Shown here in pieces: positions 51,047-58,351 of a stretch of 58,351 nucleotides of DNA (the stretch's first letter is position 1; each line of letters opens with the position of its first letter). Below the pieces are notes generated by a model. It saw only the letters and a program-made list of their open reading frames with translations. It was not told the origin of the DNA and ran no database searches. The stretch is taken from contig DGDN01000111.1 in assembly GCA_002385465.1 (NCBI GenBank), forward strand, positions 12,601 to 70,951, given 5' to 3'. A program made the translations under genes and the position numbers. The stretch comes from Candidatus Fermentithermobacillaceae bacterium UBA3951 (lineage in GTDB: Bacteria > Bacillota > Sulfobacillia > Fermentithermobacillales > Fermentithermobacillaceae).

Positions 51047-51682
51047 GTGAACAAGAGATCTCTCATTGGTGAGTTCACCAAGGGTTTGATAGAGGAAAAC
51101 GCCACGTTCAAGATGGCCATCGGGCTGTGCCCGACGTTGGCGGTTACCACATCTCTGGTTAACGGTTTTTGGATGGGGGTTGCGGTCGTCTTCGTCTTGA
51201 CCTTCTCGAACGTGTTCGTGTCGATCTTGCGGAAGGTCACGCCTGACCAGATCAGGATACCGGTCTTCGTCATCCTGATAGCTACTCCGGTGGTTATCGT
51301 TGAGCTCGTGATGAAAGCCTACCTTCCGGCCATGTACCAGATCCTGGGCATCTTCGTCTCGCTCATAGTAGTGAACTGTATTGTGATCGCCCGGGCAGAA
51401 GCTTTTGCGTATAAGAACTCACTCTTGCGCTCGGCTTTCGACGGCCTCGGCATAGGAGCCGGCTTTATGATCGACCTCATGCTCATAGGGGCGGTTAGGG
51501 AATTTCTGGGTACCGGAACGATTACCGTTGGTTCGGTCGTGCTCCCTCCCAAGCCACTGTTTGAGCCTATGTCGGTCATGCTGACGCCGCCCGGAGGGTT
51601 TATCACCTTGGGCGTGCTTATGACAGTGCTCAACATCGTGTTCCAACGCGCGGCGGCCAAGAAGGCCAAGACAGTTTCGTAG
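51047..51682 (+). CDS. rnfE: Rnf complex subunit E
   Basis: 211 aa, six transmembrane helices. GLCPTLAVTTSLVNGFWMG, NCIVIARAEAFA and AVREFLGTGT match RnfE/NqrD. GTG start with GGGAGGTGA upstream, only six bases after the rnfD stop, so there is no room for the rnfG gene that normally separates D and E. RnfE and RnfA pair in the membrane around a [2Fe-2S] site. Confidence 0.93.
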   Translation: MNKRSLIGEFTKGLIEENATFKMAIGLCPTLAVTTSLVNGFWMGVAVVFVLTFSNVFVSILRKVTPDQIRIPVFVILIATPVVIVELVMKAYLPAMYQILGIFVSLIVVNCIVIARAEAFAYKNSLLRSAFDGLGIGAGFMIDLMLIGAVREFLGTGTITVGSVVLPPKPLFEPMSVMLTPPGGFITLGVLMTVLNIVFQRAAAKKAKTVS

Positions 51683-51714
51683 TCAAGGCGTTTAAGCAGG
51701 ACGGAGGGATTTAA

Positions 51715-52302
51715 GTGCAGTTCATTTCGATACTGTTGGCGGGAGTGCTCACCTCCAACTTCATATTCATGCAGTACCTCGGCCTGTGCGCCTTTGTCGG
51801 GATTTCAGAACAGTTCGAGACCGCCATAGGCATGTCGGGGGCAGTCATATTCGTAATGACGTTCGCTTCCACCGTGGCCGCTTTGTTTGAGCAGTTTGTG
51901 TTGGTACCGTTTGGACTAGAGTACCTGAGGACCATTGCCTACATCCTGGTCATCGCGACCTTTGTGCAGCTCGTCGAGATCTTCCTAAAGAAGACCGCGC
52001 CTTCTTTGTACAAGGCGCTTGGAATCTACCTGCCGCTCATAACCACCAACTGTGCGGTACTGGGAGCGGCCATGCTTAACGTGAAGAACAACTACGGTAT
52101 CCTGTGGGGTACGGTGAACGGCCTCGCAGGGGCTTTGGGATGGAGTTTGGCAATCGTGATTTTTGCCGGGATCCGCGAGCGGTGGAAGTTCATTGACATC
52201 CCCGAAGTGCTCAAAGGCTTCCCGCTGGCTCTAATATCGACCGGCCTTATGTCCCTCGGGTTCCTGGGTTTCTCGGGACTCTTCAAGACTTTGCTCAAGT
52301 AG
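51715..52302 (+). CDS. rnfA: Rnf complex subunit A
   Basis: 195 aa, six transmembrane helices, homologous to RnfE with inverted topology. LTSNFIFMQYLGLCAFVG, LRTIAYILVIATFVQ, LPLITTNCAVLGAAM and GFLGFSGLF are RnfA/NqrE signatures. GTG start with ACGGAGGG upstream. Confidence 0.94.
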   Translation: MQFISILLAGVLTSNFIFMQYLGLCAFVGISEQFETAIGMSGAVIFVMTFASTVAALFEQFVLVPFGLEYLRTIAYILVIATFVQLVEIFLKKTAPSLYKALGIYLPLITTNCAVLGAAMLNVKNNYGILWGTVNGLAGALGWSLAIVIFAGIRERWKFIDIPEVLKGFPLALISTGLMSLGFLGFSGLFKTLLK

Positions 52303-52314
52303 GGGGGAGACGAG

Positions 52315-53124
52315 ATGGTAAGCGCGATAATATCGCTCGGGCTGTCCGGCCTGGTCATTGGGGTCCTTTTGGCCGTGGCTGCCCAGAAGTTCAAGGTTGA
52401 GACAGATCCAAAGGTAGCCGAGATCATCTCGGTGCTCCCCGGAGCCAACTGCGGAGGATGTGGGTTTCCGGGCTGTGCCGCTCTGGCAGAGGCGATTGCC
52501 GAGGGCAAGGCCGATGTGAACGCCTGTGTTGTTGGTGGGAAGAGCGTTGCCGAGCTGGTCGCGAGAATAATGGGAGTGGCGGCAGACGACATCGAGCCGT
52601 CTGTGGCCGTTGTGTACTGCCAGGGTAATTGCGAGAACGCGGTAGTGGAGGCAGAGTACGACGGCGTGGAGGACTGCCATGCCCTGCACGCTCTTGGAGG
52701 TACCAAGAAGTGCTCGTACAGCTGCCTTGGCCTTGGCTCTTGTGTGAAAGCGTGCGTTTTCGACGCTATCCATATGGGAGAAGACGGGATACCCGTTGTC
52801 GACAGAGAGAAGTGCACCGGGTGCGGTGCTTGCGCCAAGGCCTGTCCCAGGGGGATCATTGAGATCATCCCTGCGTCCAAGAAGGTCCACATCCTGTGCA
52901 GGTCATATGACAAGGGGCCGGTCACGCGCAAGAACTGCAAGGTAGGTTGCATCGCGTGCCAGGCATGCGTGAGGGCTTGCCCGCAGAAGACGATCTTCAT
53001 GGACCGCGGAACCCTCGCCAAGATCGATTACACGAACTGCGATAACTGCGGCATTTGCGTAACCAAGTGCCCGGTCAGGACCATAAAGTCCTACGAAAAG
53101 AAGGCGGAAGCCGCGGCTTCCTAG
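52315..53124 (+). CDS. rnfB: Rnf complex subunit B (ferredoxin-side, multiple Fe-S)
   Basis: 269 aa. One N-terminal transmembrane helix, then a four-Cys cluster region (NCGGCGFPGCAAL) and several 4Fe-4S motifs (CTGCGACAKACP, CIACQACVRACP, CDNCGICVTKCP, plus CSYSCLGLGSCVKAC). RnfB receives electrons from reduced ferredoxin and passes them to the membrane subunits. ATG start with GGGGGAG upstream. Last gene of the operon, followed by a terminator. A 16-bp palindrome (53106-53121) lies in its final codons. Confidence 0.94.
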   Translation: MVSAIISLGLSGLVIGVLLAVAAQKFKVETDPKVAEIISVLPGANCGGCGFPGCAALAEAIAEGKADVNACVVGGKSVAELVARIMGVAADDIEPSVAVVYCQGNCENAVVEAEYDGVEDCHALHALGGTKKCSYSCLGLGSCVKACVFDAIHMGEDGIPVVDREKCTGCGACAKACPRGIIEIIPASKKVHILCRSYDKGPVTRKNCKVGCIACQACVRACPQKTIFMDRGTLAKIDYTNCDNCGICVTKCPVRTIKSYEKKAEAAAS

Positions 53125-53149
53125 TACCGGATGCGGTTTTTTTGAGTCC

Positions 53150-53189
53150 CGCCGCCCTGATGGAGTTTGAGAGGGGCGGCGATTTTTTT
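53150..53189 (+). terminator. Intrinsic terminator of the rnf operon
   Basis: CGCCGCCC (53150-53157) pairs with GGGCGGCG (53174-53181) across 16 bases, followed by A and seven T. An earlier T-run (TTTTTTT at about 53137) lies 12 bases after the rnfB stop and could give partial termination. Confidence 0.85.
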
Positions 53190-53342
53190 GTGGAACAGCC
53201 GTATGTTTTCCCCCGTCTACTTGAACGGTGCCTTTTCGACAATTGTGCCCGAGCTCTTGTGGTCACATTGCGCTTAACATAAAATTGCCGGTAAGACCCG
53301 AAGTTTTGTGTGAATCAAGAAGTAACGACTGGGCAACCATAT

Positions 53343-53351
53343 TGGTATAAT
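53343..53351 (+). promoter_or_regulatory. Extended -10 promoter candidate before the DUF4321 gene
   Basis: TGGTATAAT (53343-53351) is a perfect -10 hexamer with the TGn extension. No good -35 is seen 16-18 bases upstream (TAACGA at best), which an extended -10 can tolerate. The expected transcript start (about 53358) falls inside the SD GGGAGG at 53354-53359, which is odd and lowers confidence. Confidence 0.45.
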
Positions 53352-53367
53352 CTGGGAGGACACGGGT

Positions 53368-53613
53368 ATGAAAAGAGGGAGACACACCTGGACCATAATC
53401 TTTGCGCTGGTCATAGGCGCGATTGTAGGCACCATACTCGAAGGAGTCCTGTCCGGAGTGGCTCCGGTCCTTGCGAAAGGGTTTAACATAGGGGTGAACC
53501 CGCCCTTTACCATTGATCTGAACGCGGTCACGTTCACCTTCGGGTTTACTCTCCGCCTGAACTTGGCAGGCGGTCTCGTGGCTCTACTCCTTGTCCTCCT
53601 CCTTGGGCGGTGA
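53368..53613 (+). CDS. DUF4321 small membrane protein
   Basis: 81 aa with two transmembrane helices (about 9-30 and 61-80). The sequence WTIIFALVIGAIVGTILEG and the C-terminal GFTLRLNLAGGLVALLL match DUF4321, a Bacillota family of unknown function normally found next to maf-radC-mreB, as here. ATG with GGGAGG upstream. Confidence 0.85.
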   Translation: MKRGRHTWTIIFALVIGAIVGTILEGVLSGVAPVLAKGFNIGVNPPFTIDLNAVTFTFGFTLRLNLAGGLVALLLVLLLGR

Positions 53614-53619
53614 TGTTCT

Positions 53620-54210
53620 TTGCGGCTGATACTGGCTTCCGAATCTCCCAGGAGAAAGGCGCTTTTGGAGGGGGCAGGCATTGTCCCGGTGGTTGTTCCG
53701 TCAAACGCCACTGAAACCGTGAACCGGGAAGGGCTCGAGCCTCAAGAACTGGTGAAACTCCTATCCCGCAGGAAAATCGACACTGTGTCTAGGCTCATGC
53801 CCGATGATTTCGTCTTGGGGGCCGACACCATTGTCTACATAGATGGGACTATCTTGGGTAAGCCCGAGAGCGCGGAAGATGCCCGGGGGATGCTCCGCAA
53901 AATTGCAGGGAAGACCCACGTGGTGTACACCGGGGTGGCCCTCTGGGACCCCAGAGGAAAAAGAGTACTGGACGACTTCGATAAGACCGAGGTCACGATG
54001 AGCCCGCTTACGGAGGAAGAGATCGACTGGTACGTATCCACCGGTGAACCCATGGATAAGGCGGGGAGCTATGCGCTCCAAGGGATAGGCGGCATGTTCG
54101 TTGTGAGAGTAAACGGCGACTTCTCCAGTGTCATAGGGCTCCCTCTGCCTAAGGTATACAGGCTCTTAAGGCTCGCGGGAGTCGAACTGGAGGAGCTCTT
54201 GTCGGTCTAG
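53620..54210 (+). CDS. maf: Maf family nucleoside-triphosphate pyrophosphatase
   Basis: 196 aa. N-terminal LILASESPRRKALLEGAG and the conserved GADTIVYIDG, GKPESAEDA, TEVTMSPLTEEEIDWYV and GSYALQGIG blocks define Maf. Enzymes of this type hydrolyse dTTP/UTP or modified nucleotides, preventing misincorporation, and are linked to septum control. TTG start with a weak GGGCGG upstream, six bases after the DUF4321 gene. Confidence 0.92.
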   Translation: MRLILASESPRRKALLEGAGIVPVVVPSNATETVNREGLEPQELVKLLSRRKIDTVSRLMPDDFVLGADTIVYIDGTILGKPESAEDARGMLRKIAGKTHVVYTGVALWDPRGKRVLDDFDKTEVTMSPLTEEEIDWYVSTGEPMDKAGSYALQGIGGMFVVRVNGDFSSVIGLPLPKVYRLLRLAGVELEELLSV

Positions 54211-54234
54211 AGTGTCTGAAACGGGATTCGGGGC

Positions 54235-54984
54235 TTGCGAAGGGCCGGTAAGGAGGAGTCCCAGATATCCCGAGAACGTTTGACAATCAAAGATTGGCCC
54301 TCGCAGGATAAGCCGAGGGAACGCCTCTTTCGGATGGGGGCAGAAGCCCTCTCGGACGCAGAGCTCCTGGCCATACTCCTCGGGACCGGCAATTCAGAGG
54401 AAACGGCCATGGATATCTCCCGGAGGATGCTGGCTCTGTCCGAAGAAAAATACGGTACAAGTCTAGGTTTCTTGAATGGGTTATCCCTTGACGAGCTTAG
54501 AGGTTTGACCGGAATAGGACCCGCCAAAGTCGCCAGGCTTAAGGCGGGGGTGGAGCTTGGAAGGAGGCTTTACCGGACTGTAAAGCCTGAAGGGAAGCCC
54601 TTTGCGGTGAGGTGCGGCAGGGATGTTTATGAGTACGTAAGGACCGATCTCACGGAATATGATCGTGAGTGTTTCGCGGTCATACTCCTTAACACCAGGA
54701 ATCAGGTGGTCAGCAAAGAAGTAGAATCGATAGGCAGTCTCGACACTGCGCTGGTCCATCCAAGAGAGATATTCAAGAACGCCATACGCAGGAACGCCGC
54801 ATCGATGGTATTGGTGCATAACCACCCGAGCGGCGATCCTTCCCCAAGTGACGATGACGTTGAGATAACAAAGAGGCTGGTCGAGGCTGGGAAGGTCCTG
54901 GGCATAACGGTTTTTGATCATGTGATTGTGTCGAGATCGTCGTTCGTAAGCCTTAGAGAGATATGCCCCGGCTGGTTCTTGTAG
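54235..54984 (+). CDS. radC: RadC family JAB-domain protein
   Basis: 249 aa. An N-terminal helix-hairpin-helix region (SDAELLAILLGTGN, LTGIGPAKVARLKAG) precedes the JAB1/MPN+ metalloprotease-like domain with HNHPSGDPSPSDDD as metal motif. The biological role is uncertain despite the old link to DNA repair. The TTG start at 54235 has little SD support; AAGGAGGAG at 54249-54257 lies downstream of it without a well placed start codon, so the first 15 or so residues are doubtful. Confidence 0.88.
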   Translation: MRRAGKEESQISRERLTIKDWPSQDKPRERLFRMGAEALSDAELLAILLGTGNSEETAMDISRRMLALSEEKYGTSLGFLNGLSLDELRGLTGIGPAKVARLKAGVELGRRLYRTVKPEGKPFAVRCGRDVYEYVRTDLTEYDRECFAVILLNTRNQVVSKEVESIGSLDTALVHPREIFKNAIRRNAASMVLVHNHPSGDPSPSDDDVEITKRLVEAGKVLGITVFDHVIVSRSSFVSLREICPGWFL

Positions 54985-55014
54985 GACTTGAGACGAAAAG
55001 GGAGAGTGGATACG

Positions 55015-56049
55015 GTGCAGTGGCTGTTTAACTACCTCAGCAAGGACATCGGCATCGACCTGGGTACGGCAAATACTCTGGTCCATGTCCGGGGTAAGGG
55101 AATAGTCCTCATGGAGCCTTCGGTTGTCGCCATAAACGCCGACACCAAGGAAGTGCTGGCGGTGGGGACAGAGGCCAAGCAGATGATTGGCCGCACACCG
55201 GGCAACATCATTGCCGTCCGGCCGATGAAGGACGGAGTTATTGCAGATTTCGACATTACCCAGGCCATGATGCGCTACTTCATCCGCAAGGCCTACAGGC
55301 GCCGCATCCTTAAGCCGTTTGTCCTTGTCGCCGTACCCTCGGGCTGCACTGAGGTAGAGCGAAGGGCCGTGATCGACGCCGCCGAGTCGGCCGGAGCAAG
55401 AGATGCCGAAACCGTGTGGGAACCCATGGCCTCAGCCGTCGGCGCCGGACTCCCCGTAAATGAGCCTACCGGAAATATGGTGGTGGATATAGGCGGGGGA
55501 ACGTGCGAAGTGGCGGTCATATCCTTGGAAGGGATTGTGGCTTCGAGGTCTATACGGGTCGCCGGGGATGAGATGGACGAAGCCGTTGTGAACTACGTAA
55601 AACGCGCTTACAACCTGCTTATCGGCGAGCGGACGGCGGAGGAAGTGAAGATAACCATAGGTTCGGCGTACGAGCTCGATGAAGAGCAGACCATGGAGAT
55701 AAGAGGCCGTGACCTGGTAACCGGGCTTCCCAGGACCATCACGGTGGACTCCAGGGAGATCAGAAAAGCCCTTTCCGAGCCAGTGGGGAACATCATTGAT
55801 GCCATAAAGGAGACGCTCGAGCGCACTCCTCCCGAACTTGCCGCAGATATCATGGACCGGGGAATTGTGATGACGGGTGGCGGTTCGCTTCTAAAGGGCC
55901 TGGATAGGCTCGTGAGTCAAGAAACCGGAATGCCCGTACATATCATCGATGATCCCCTTTCGGCGGTCGCAAGGGGTACCGGCCTGATGCTCGAGGACCC
56001 CGACAAGCTCAGGAAAGTGCTGGCGTCATCAAGAAGATCTAAACAATAA
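55015..56049 (+). CDS. mreB: Actin-like cell-shape protein MreB
   Basis: 344 aa from the GTG at 55015, with AAAGGGAGAG eight bases upstream; the frame is open to 54988 but family proteins begin near here (KDIGIDLGTANTLVHV). ATP-binding motifs: DLGTANT, VVDIGGGTCEVAVI and MTGGGSLLKGLD. It polymerises at the membrane and guides the elongasome. First gene of mreBCD-PBP2. Confidence 0.95.
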   Translation: MQWLFNYLSKDIGIDLGTANTLVHVRGKGIVLMEPSVVAINADTKEVLAVGTEAKQMIGRTPGNIIAVRPMKDGVIADFDITQAMMRYFIRKAYRRRILKPFVLVAVPSGCTEVERRAVIDAAESAGARDAETVWEPMASAVGAGLPVNEPTGNMVVDIGGGTCEVAVISLEGIVASRSIRVAGDEMDEAVVNYVKRAYNLLIGERTAEEVKITIGSAYELDEEQTMEIRGRDLVTGLPRTITVDSREIRKALSEPVGNIIDAIKETLERTPPELAADIMDRGIVMTGGGSLLKGLDRLVSQETGMPVHIIDDPLSAVARGTGLMLEDPDKLRKVLASSRRSKQ

Positions 56050-56061
56050 GAGGGGAATACC

Positions 56062-56874
56062 GTGAGGCGGCGCTTTCAGTACAAGAAGATGATCATCTTG
56101 GCTGTCTTGGTTGCTGCCTCGGTAGCACTCATGAATGTGACCGGGAAGCCTCAGAATGGCCCTTCGTTCTGGGGTTCTTTGTTTCAGAAGGCGTCCAAGC
56201 CCGTATCTTCGGCCTATTTGGCCGTAAAGGACAGGTTTCAGTCCCTCAAGGTTGCCTTTGCCGATAAAGAAGCCCTTATCCGCAAGAACGAGGAGCTTGA
56301 AGCCAACCTCCGGCAGCTCCGGGGGCTGGAGTCCAAGATTCAAGAGGTTGAAGCCGAGAACAAACGCTTGCGAGACCTATTGGGCTTTCAAGAGAATGCA
56401 CCGGGTGATTACCTGGTGGCAGAAGTATTCGGCCGAGACCCCAGCAAGTGGTTCTCATCGGTGTCCATCGCTGCAGGCAGTGAGCAAGGCATTGAGCCGG
56501 ACGCGGCGGTGGTCTGCCAGGCCGGCCTCGTGGGGCGCATTCTCTCGGTAGGAGACAACCTATCTACCGTCCTCCTTTTGACAGACCCTGAAAGCGGTGT
56601 CGGTGCCGTTGTGCAGCGGTCGAGGGACCTCGGCGTCGTGTTGGGCGGAGGAGGGCCGGAGTCACTTACGGCCCGGTTCTTCTCCAAAGATGCCGACGTG
56701 CAAGTTGGAGACCTTATAGTCACCTCGGGAATGGGCAGCAAGTTTCCGGAAGGGCTCCTAATAGGCGAAGTGGTGTCCGTGAGGACCCCCCAGCCGGGAT
56801 TGGTCAAGGAAGCGATAGTCAGGCCGTCGGTAGATTTCGAGCACCTTGAAGAAGTCATGGTGGTTGGAAGATGA
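56062..56874 (+). CDS. mreC: Cell-shape protein MreC
   Basis: 270 aa. One N-terminal transmembrane helix (about 8-25), a coiled coil (about 65-108, EALIRKNEELEANLRQL) and the extracytoplasmic beta domains (VAEVFGRDPSKWFSSVSIA, GLVGRILSV). It links MreB and PBP2 outside the membrane. GTG start with GAGGGGA upstream; the end overlaps mreD (ATGA). Confidence 0.93.
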   Translation: MRRRFQYKKMIILAVLVAASVALMNVTGKPQNGPSFWGSLFQKASKPVSSAYLAVKDRFQSLKVAFADKEALIRKNEELEANLRQLRGLESKIQEVEAENKRLRDLLGFQENAPGDYLVAEVFGRDPSKWFSSVSIAAGSEQGIEPDAAVVCQAGLVGRILSVGDNLSTVLLLTDPESGVGAVVQRSRDLGVVLGGGGPESLTARFFSKDADVQVGDLIVTSGMGSKFPEGLLIGEVVSVRTPQPGLVKEAIVRPSVDFEHLEEVMVVGR

Positions 56875-57404
56875 ACCCGCGCGATGGCTCGGTAATAACG
56901 ATTGCGCTCATCCTTGCCCCTTTGGCAAAGCTCATTGAGTTTGTCGCCGGCCCCGCGGTAGGCGGGCCGGACATACTGGCTGGTCTTTCGGTTTGCGTCG
57001 GGTGGCTCTGCGATATGTGGTATGCTCTCCCTGCCGGTTTCGTCCTGGGGCTTATTGAGGATGTGGTGACGGCCAGATGTCTCGGCTCAAGGGCTATAGC
57101 CCTCGCGCTGGCATCTTTGGTTGCCGCAGGCATAAGGAGCATACTGAACCCTGACAGCTTATCCTCGAAAATGCTTGCCGCTCTGTGTGGGACCACTCTC
57201 GCAGACTATGTCACATGGGGGATTTTGGCTTCAAGGGGCATCCGCATTGCCGCTCCATACTTCTTTAGGTCAATCTGGATACCCTCTGCTCTATGGTCTC
57301 TTGCTCTCATCGGACCTTTGCACTTCTCGGTGAGACGGATGGCCCTTTTGGCCGGGACCGTGTGGCCGCCTCCGGGCCGGAAGGGCAGGGAAACGGCTCT
57401 ATGA
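56871..57404 (+). CDS. mreD: Cell-shape membrane protein MreD
   Basis: 177 aa, five or six hydrophobic helices, as in MreD. Sequence conservation is low in this family; the identity rests on size, hydropathy and position between mreC and the PBP2 gene, both of which it overlaps by four bases. Confidence 0.85.
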   Translation: MNPRDGSVITIALILAPLAKLIEFVAGPAVGGPDILAGLSVCVGWLCDMWYALPAGFVLGLIEDVVTARCLGSRAIALALASLVAAGIRSILNPDSLSSKMLAALCGTTLADYVTWGILASRGIRIAAPYFFRSIWIPSALWSLALIGPLHFSVRRMALLAGTVWPPPGRKGRETAL

Positions 57405-58351
57405 AGAGAGAGACCAACATCACCCCGGAGACAAGCGACAGCCTGGCTCCAGCACTACTTAAGAGCCGAAAAGAAGCGGTGACCATAGGTCTCATACTGA
57501 TCTTCCTGGCCCTTGCGTCCAGGATGTTCTACCTCCAGATAATAAGGGGAGAAGTCTACAGTGTGATGTCCCATCAGAACCGGACTCGGATCACCAGTAT
57601 TCCGGCTCCGAGGGGCAACATACTCGATAGAAACGGAGACACGCTGGTCACCTCTCGCCCATCCTTTTCGGTGTATTATTGGTATACCGATGAAGCCGAT
57701 GCGGAGAAGACACTCCCTCACCTGGCCTCAATTCTGGGAATGGATATGGAGGATATTGAGAAGAGGCTCCTCCAATACCGGGGCAGGTATTTCGAGCCCG
57801 TCCCCATCGCCAAGGACATAACGCCCGAACAATACACGGCCATAGTCGAAGACGCTCCCTTGTTGCGAGGCGTTTTCATTGAGCCCGAGCCAATCCGCTA
57901 CTACCCGGGAGGTAGCCTTATGTCCCCTATCCTGGGATACGTTGGTGAAATATCCGAGAGAGAACTGGCGGAACTGAAGGACGAGGGCTACACCATCGGC
58001 GACATCATAGGCAAGCAAGGGCTGGAATCTTACTACGAAGCGGTCTTGCGAGGTGTGGATGGAGGCTACCAGGTTGAGGTTGACTACCTCATGAGGCCAA
58101 CGGGCAATAAAGGCCCCGGTATCGACCCCCGTCCCGGCAGCGATATAAAGCTGAACATAGATCTCAACCTGCAACGGGCAGCCGAGGACGCTGTGCGGGC
58201 CGCAATGGAGAAATACCCGACCGCCAAGGGCGGGGCGGTCGTAGTGCTCGATGTGAAGACCGGAGGGGTACTGGCTATAGTCTCTGCCCCCGGCTTTGAC
58301 CCTAACAAGCTGGTCTCCGGCATCAGCCAGCGGGATCTCTTATACACATCT
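57401..58351 (+). CDS. mrdA: Penicillin-binding protein 2, 3'-truncated by the contig end
   Basis: 317 codons with no stop before the window ends; genuine sequence probably ends at 58335. Residues 25-45 are the membrane anchor, then the conserved start of the dimerisation domain (APRGNILDRNGDTLV), the linker region (YYPGGSLMSPILGYVGEI, GKQGLESYYEAVLRG) and the beginning of the transpeptidase domain (GGAVVVLDVKTGGVLAIVS). The catalytic SxxK, SxN and KTG motifs lie beyond the edge. It crosslinks peptidoglycan during elongation with RodA and MreBCD. ATG overlapping the mreD stop. Confidence 0.9.
   Translation, partial: MKRETNITPETSDSLAPALLKSRKEAVTIGLILIFLALASRMFYLQIIRGEVYSVMSHQNRTRITSIPAPRGNILDRNGDTLVTSRPSFSVYYWYTDEADAEKTLPHLASILGMDMEDIEKRLLQYRGRYFEPVPIAKDITPEQYTAIVEDAPLLRGVFIEPEPIRYYPGGSLMSPILGYVGEISERELAELKDEGYTIGDIIGKQGLESYYEAVLRGVDGGYQVEVDYLMRPTGNKGPGIDPRPGSDIKLNIDLNLQRAAEDAVRAAMEKYPTAKGGAVVVLDVKTGGVLAIVSAPGFDPNKLVSGISQRDLLYTS
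58336..58351 (+). other. Tn5/Nextera mosaic-end adapter remnant
   Basis: The final 16 bases, TCTCTTATACACATCT, equal the last 16 of the 19-base transposase mosaic end used in Nextera libraries. Exact adapter at the very end of the sequence indicates untrimmed library sequence, not genome. The last codons of the PBP2 frame here (LLYTS) are therefore artefactual. Confidence 0.9.

Noticed and set aside
52092..53021. Minus-strand open frame of 309 codons opposite rnfA/rnfB
   Set aside because: Translation is a mirror of the Cys-rich rnfB codons; no independent support.
53106..53121. 16-bp palindrome GGAAGCCGCGGCTTCC as terminator
   Set aside because: It lies within the last rnfB codons; a better terminator with a T-run follows at 53150-53189.

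Overview
The window reads as chromosomal DNA of an anaerobic, amino-acid- or peptide-using member of the Bacillota (Clostridia-like, moderately high GC, possibly thermophilic). The evidence is the gene content: an Rnf complex, an EndoAI/EndoA-type mazEF pair behind acpS-nnrD, a DUF4321-maf-radC-mreBCD block, strong Shine-Dalgarno (SD) sequences and many GTG/TTG starts. The genus cannot be named from the sequence alone. The last 16 bases match the Tn5/Nextera mosaic end, so the window is very probably a whole contig whose right end still carries adapter.

Layout. 0.2-2.9 kb (minus): a first TldD/TldE metalloprotease pair. 3.2-4.8 kb: fused formiminotransferase-cyclodeaminase (histidine/folate). 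4.9-9.8 kb (minus): TrkH/TrkA potassium uptake and oligoendopeptidase F. 9.9-14 kb: two overlapping CNNM/CBS membrane proteins and an NhaC-like antiporter. 14-21.8 kb: 2-hydroxyacid dehydrogenase, M20 peptidase, AcpS, NAD(P)HX repair enzyme, MazEF, and a D-cysteine-desulfhydrase-like / PuuD-like / DmpA-like trio. 21.9-26.2 kb: two uncharacterised proteins, a long GlmL/MutL-type ASKHA ATPase and a lipoyl-like-domain protein, with no mutase gene nearby. 26.4-31.9 kb: DUF483 protein, family-4 uracil-DNA glycosylase and the tRNA t6A cluster tsaE-tsaB-rimI-tsaD, interrupted by a reversed pyrF. 32-39.3 kb: radical-SAM/PDZ protein, three consecutive M42 aminopeptidases and a second TldD/TldE pair, tightly packed on one strand. 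39.4-42.5 kb: polysaccharide deacetylase converging on a multi-SH3 cell-wall amidase. 42.6-44.7 kb (minus): iscR-iscS-iscU with a clear promoter/operator. 44.8-48.5 kb: TPR protein, a P-loop/Asp23 fusion and sigma-54 (rpoN). 48.6-53.1 kb: rnfCDEAB, with a textbook sigma-54 promoter directly after rpoN and no rnfG. 53.3 kb to the end: DUF4321, maf, radC, mreBCD and a truncated PBP2 gene.

How the parts could fit (inference): M42, M3, M20, TldD/E and DmpA-type peptidases would release amino acids; amino-acid fermentation would yield reduced ferredoxin; Rnf would couple ferredoxin:NAD oxidation to an ion gradient; NhaC-like and Trk systems would use or balance that gradient; and the Isc genes would supply the Fe-S clusters Rnf needs. 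The most interesting items are the sigma-54 promoter in front of an rnf operon that lacks rnfG, the orphan GlmL cluster and the triple-M42/TldDE operon. No CRISPR array, tRNA, rRNA or insertion sequence was recognised, and no gene-free stretch exceeds 300 bases.
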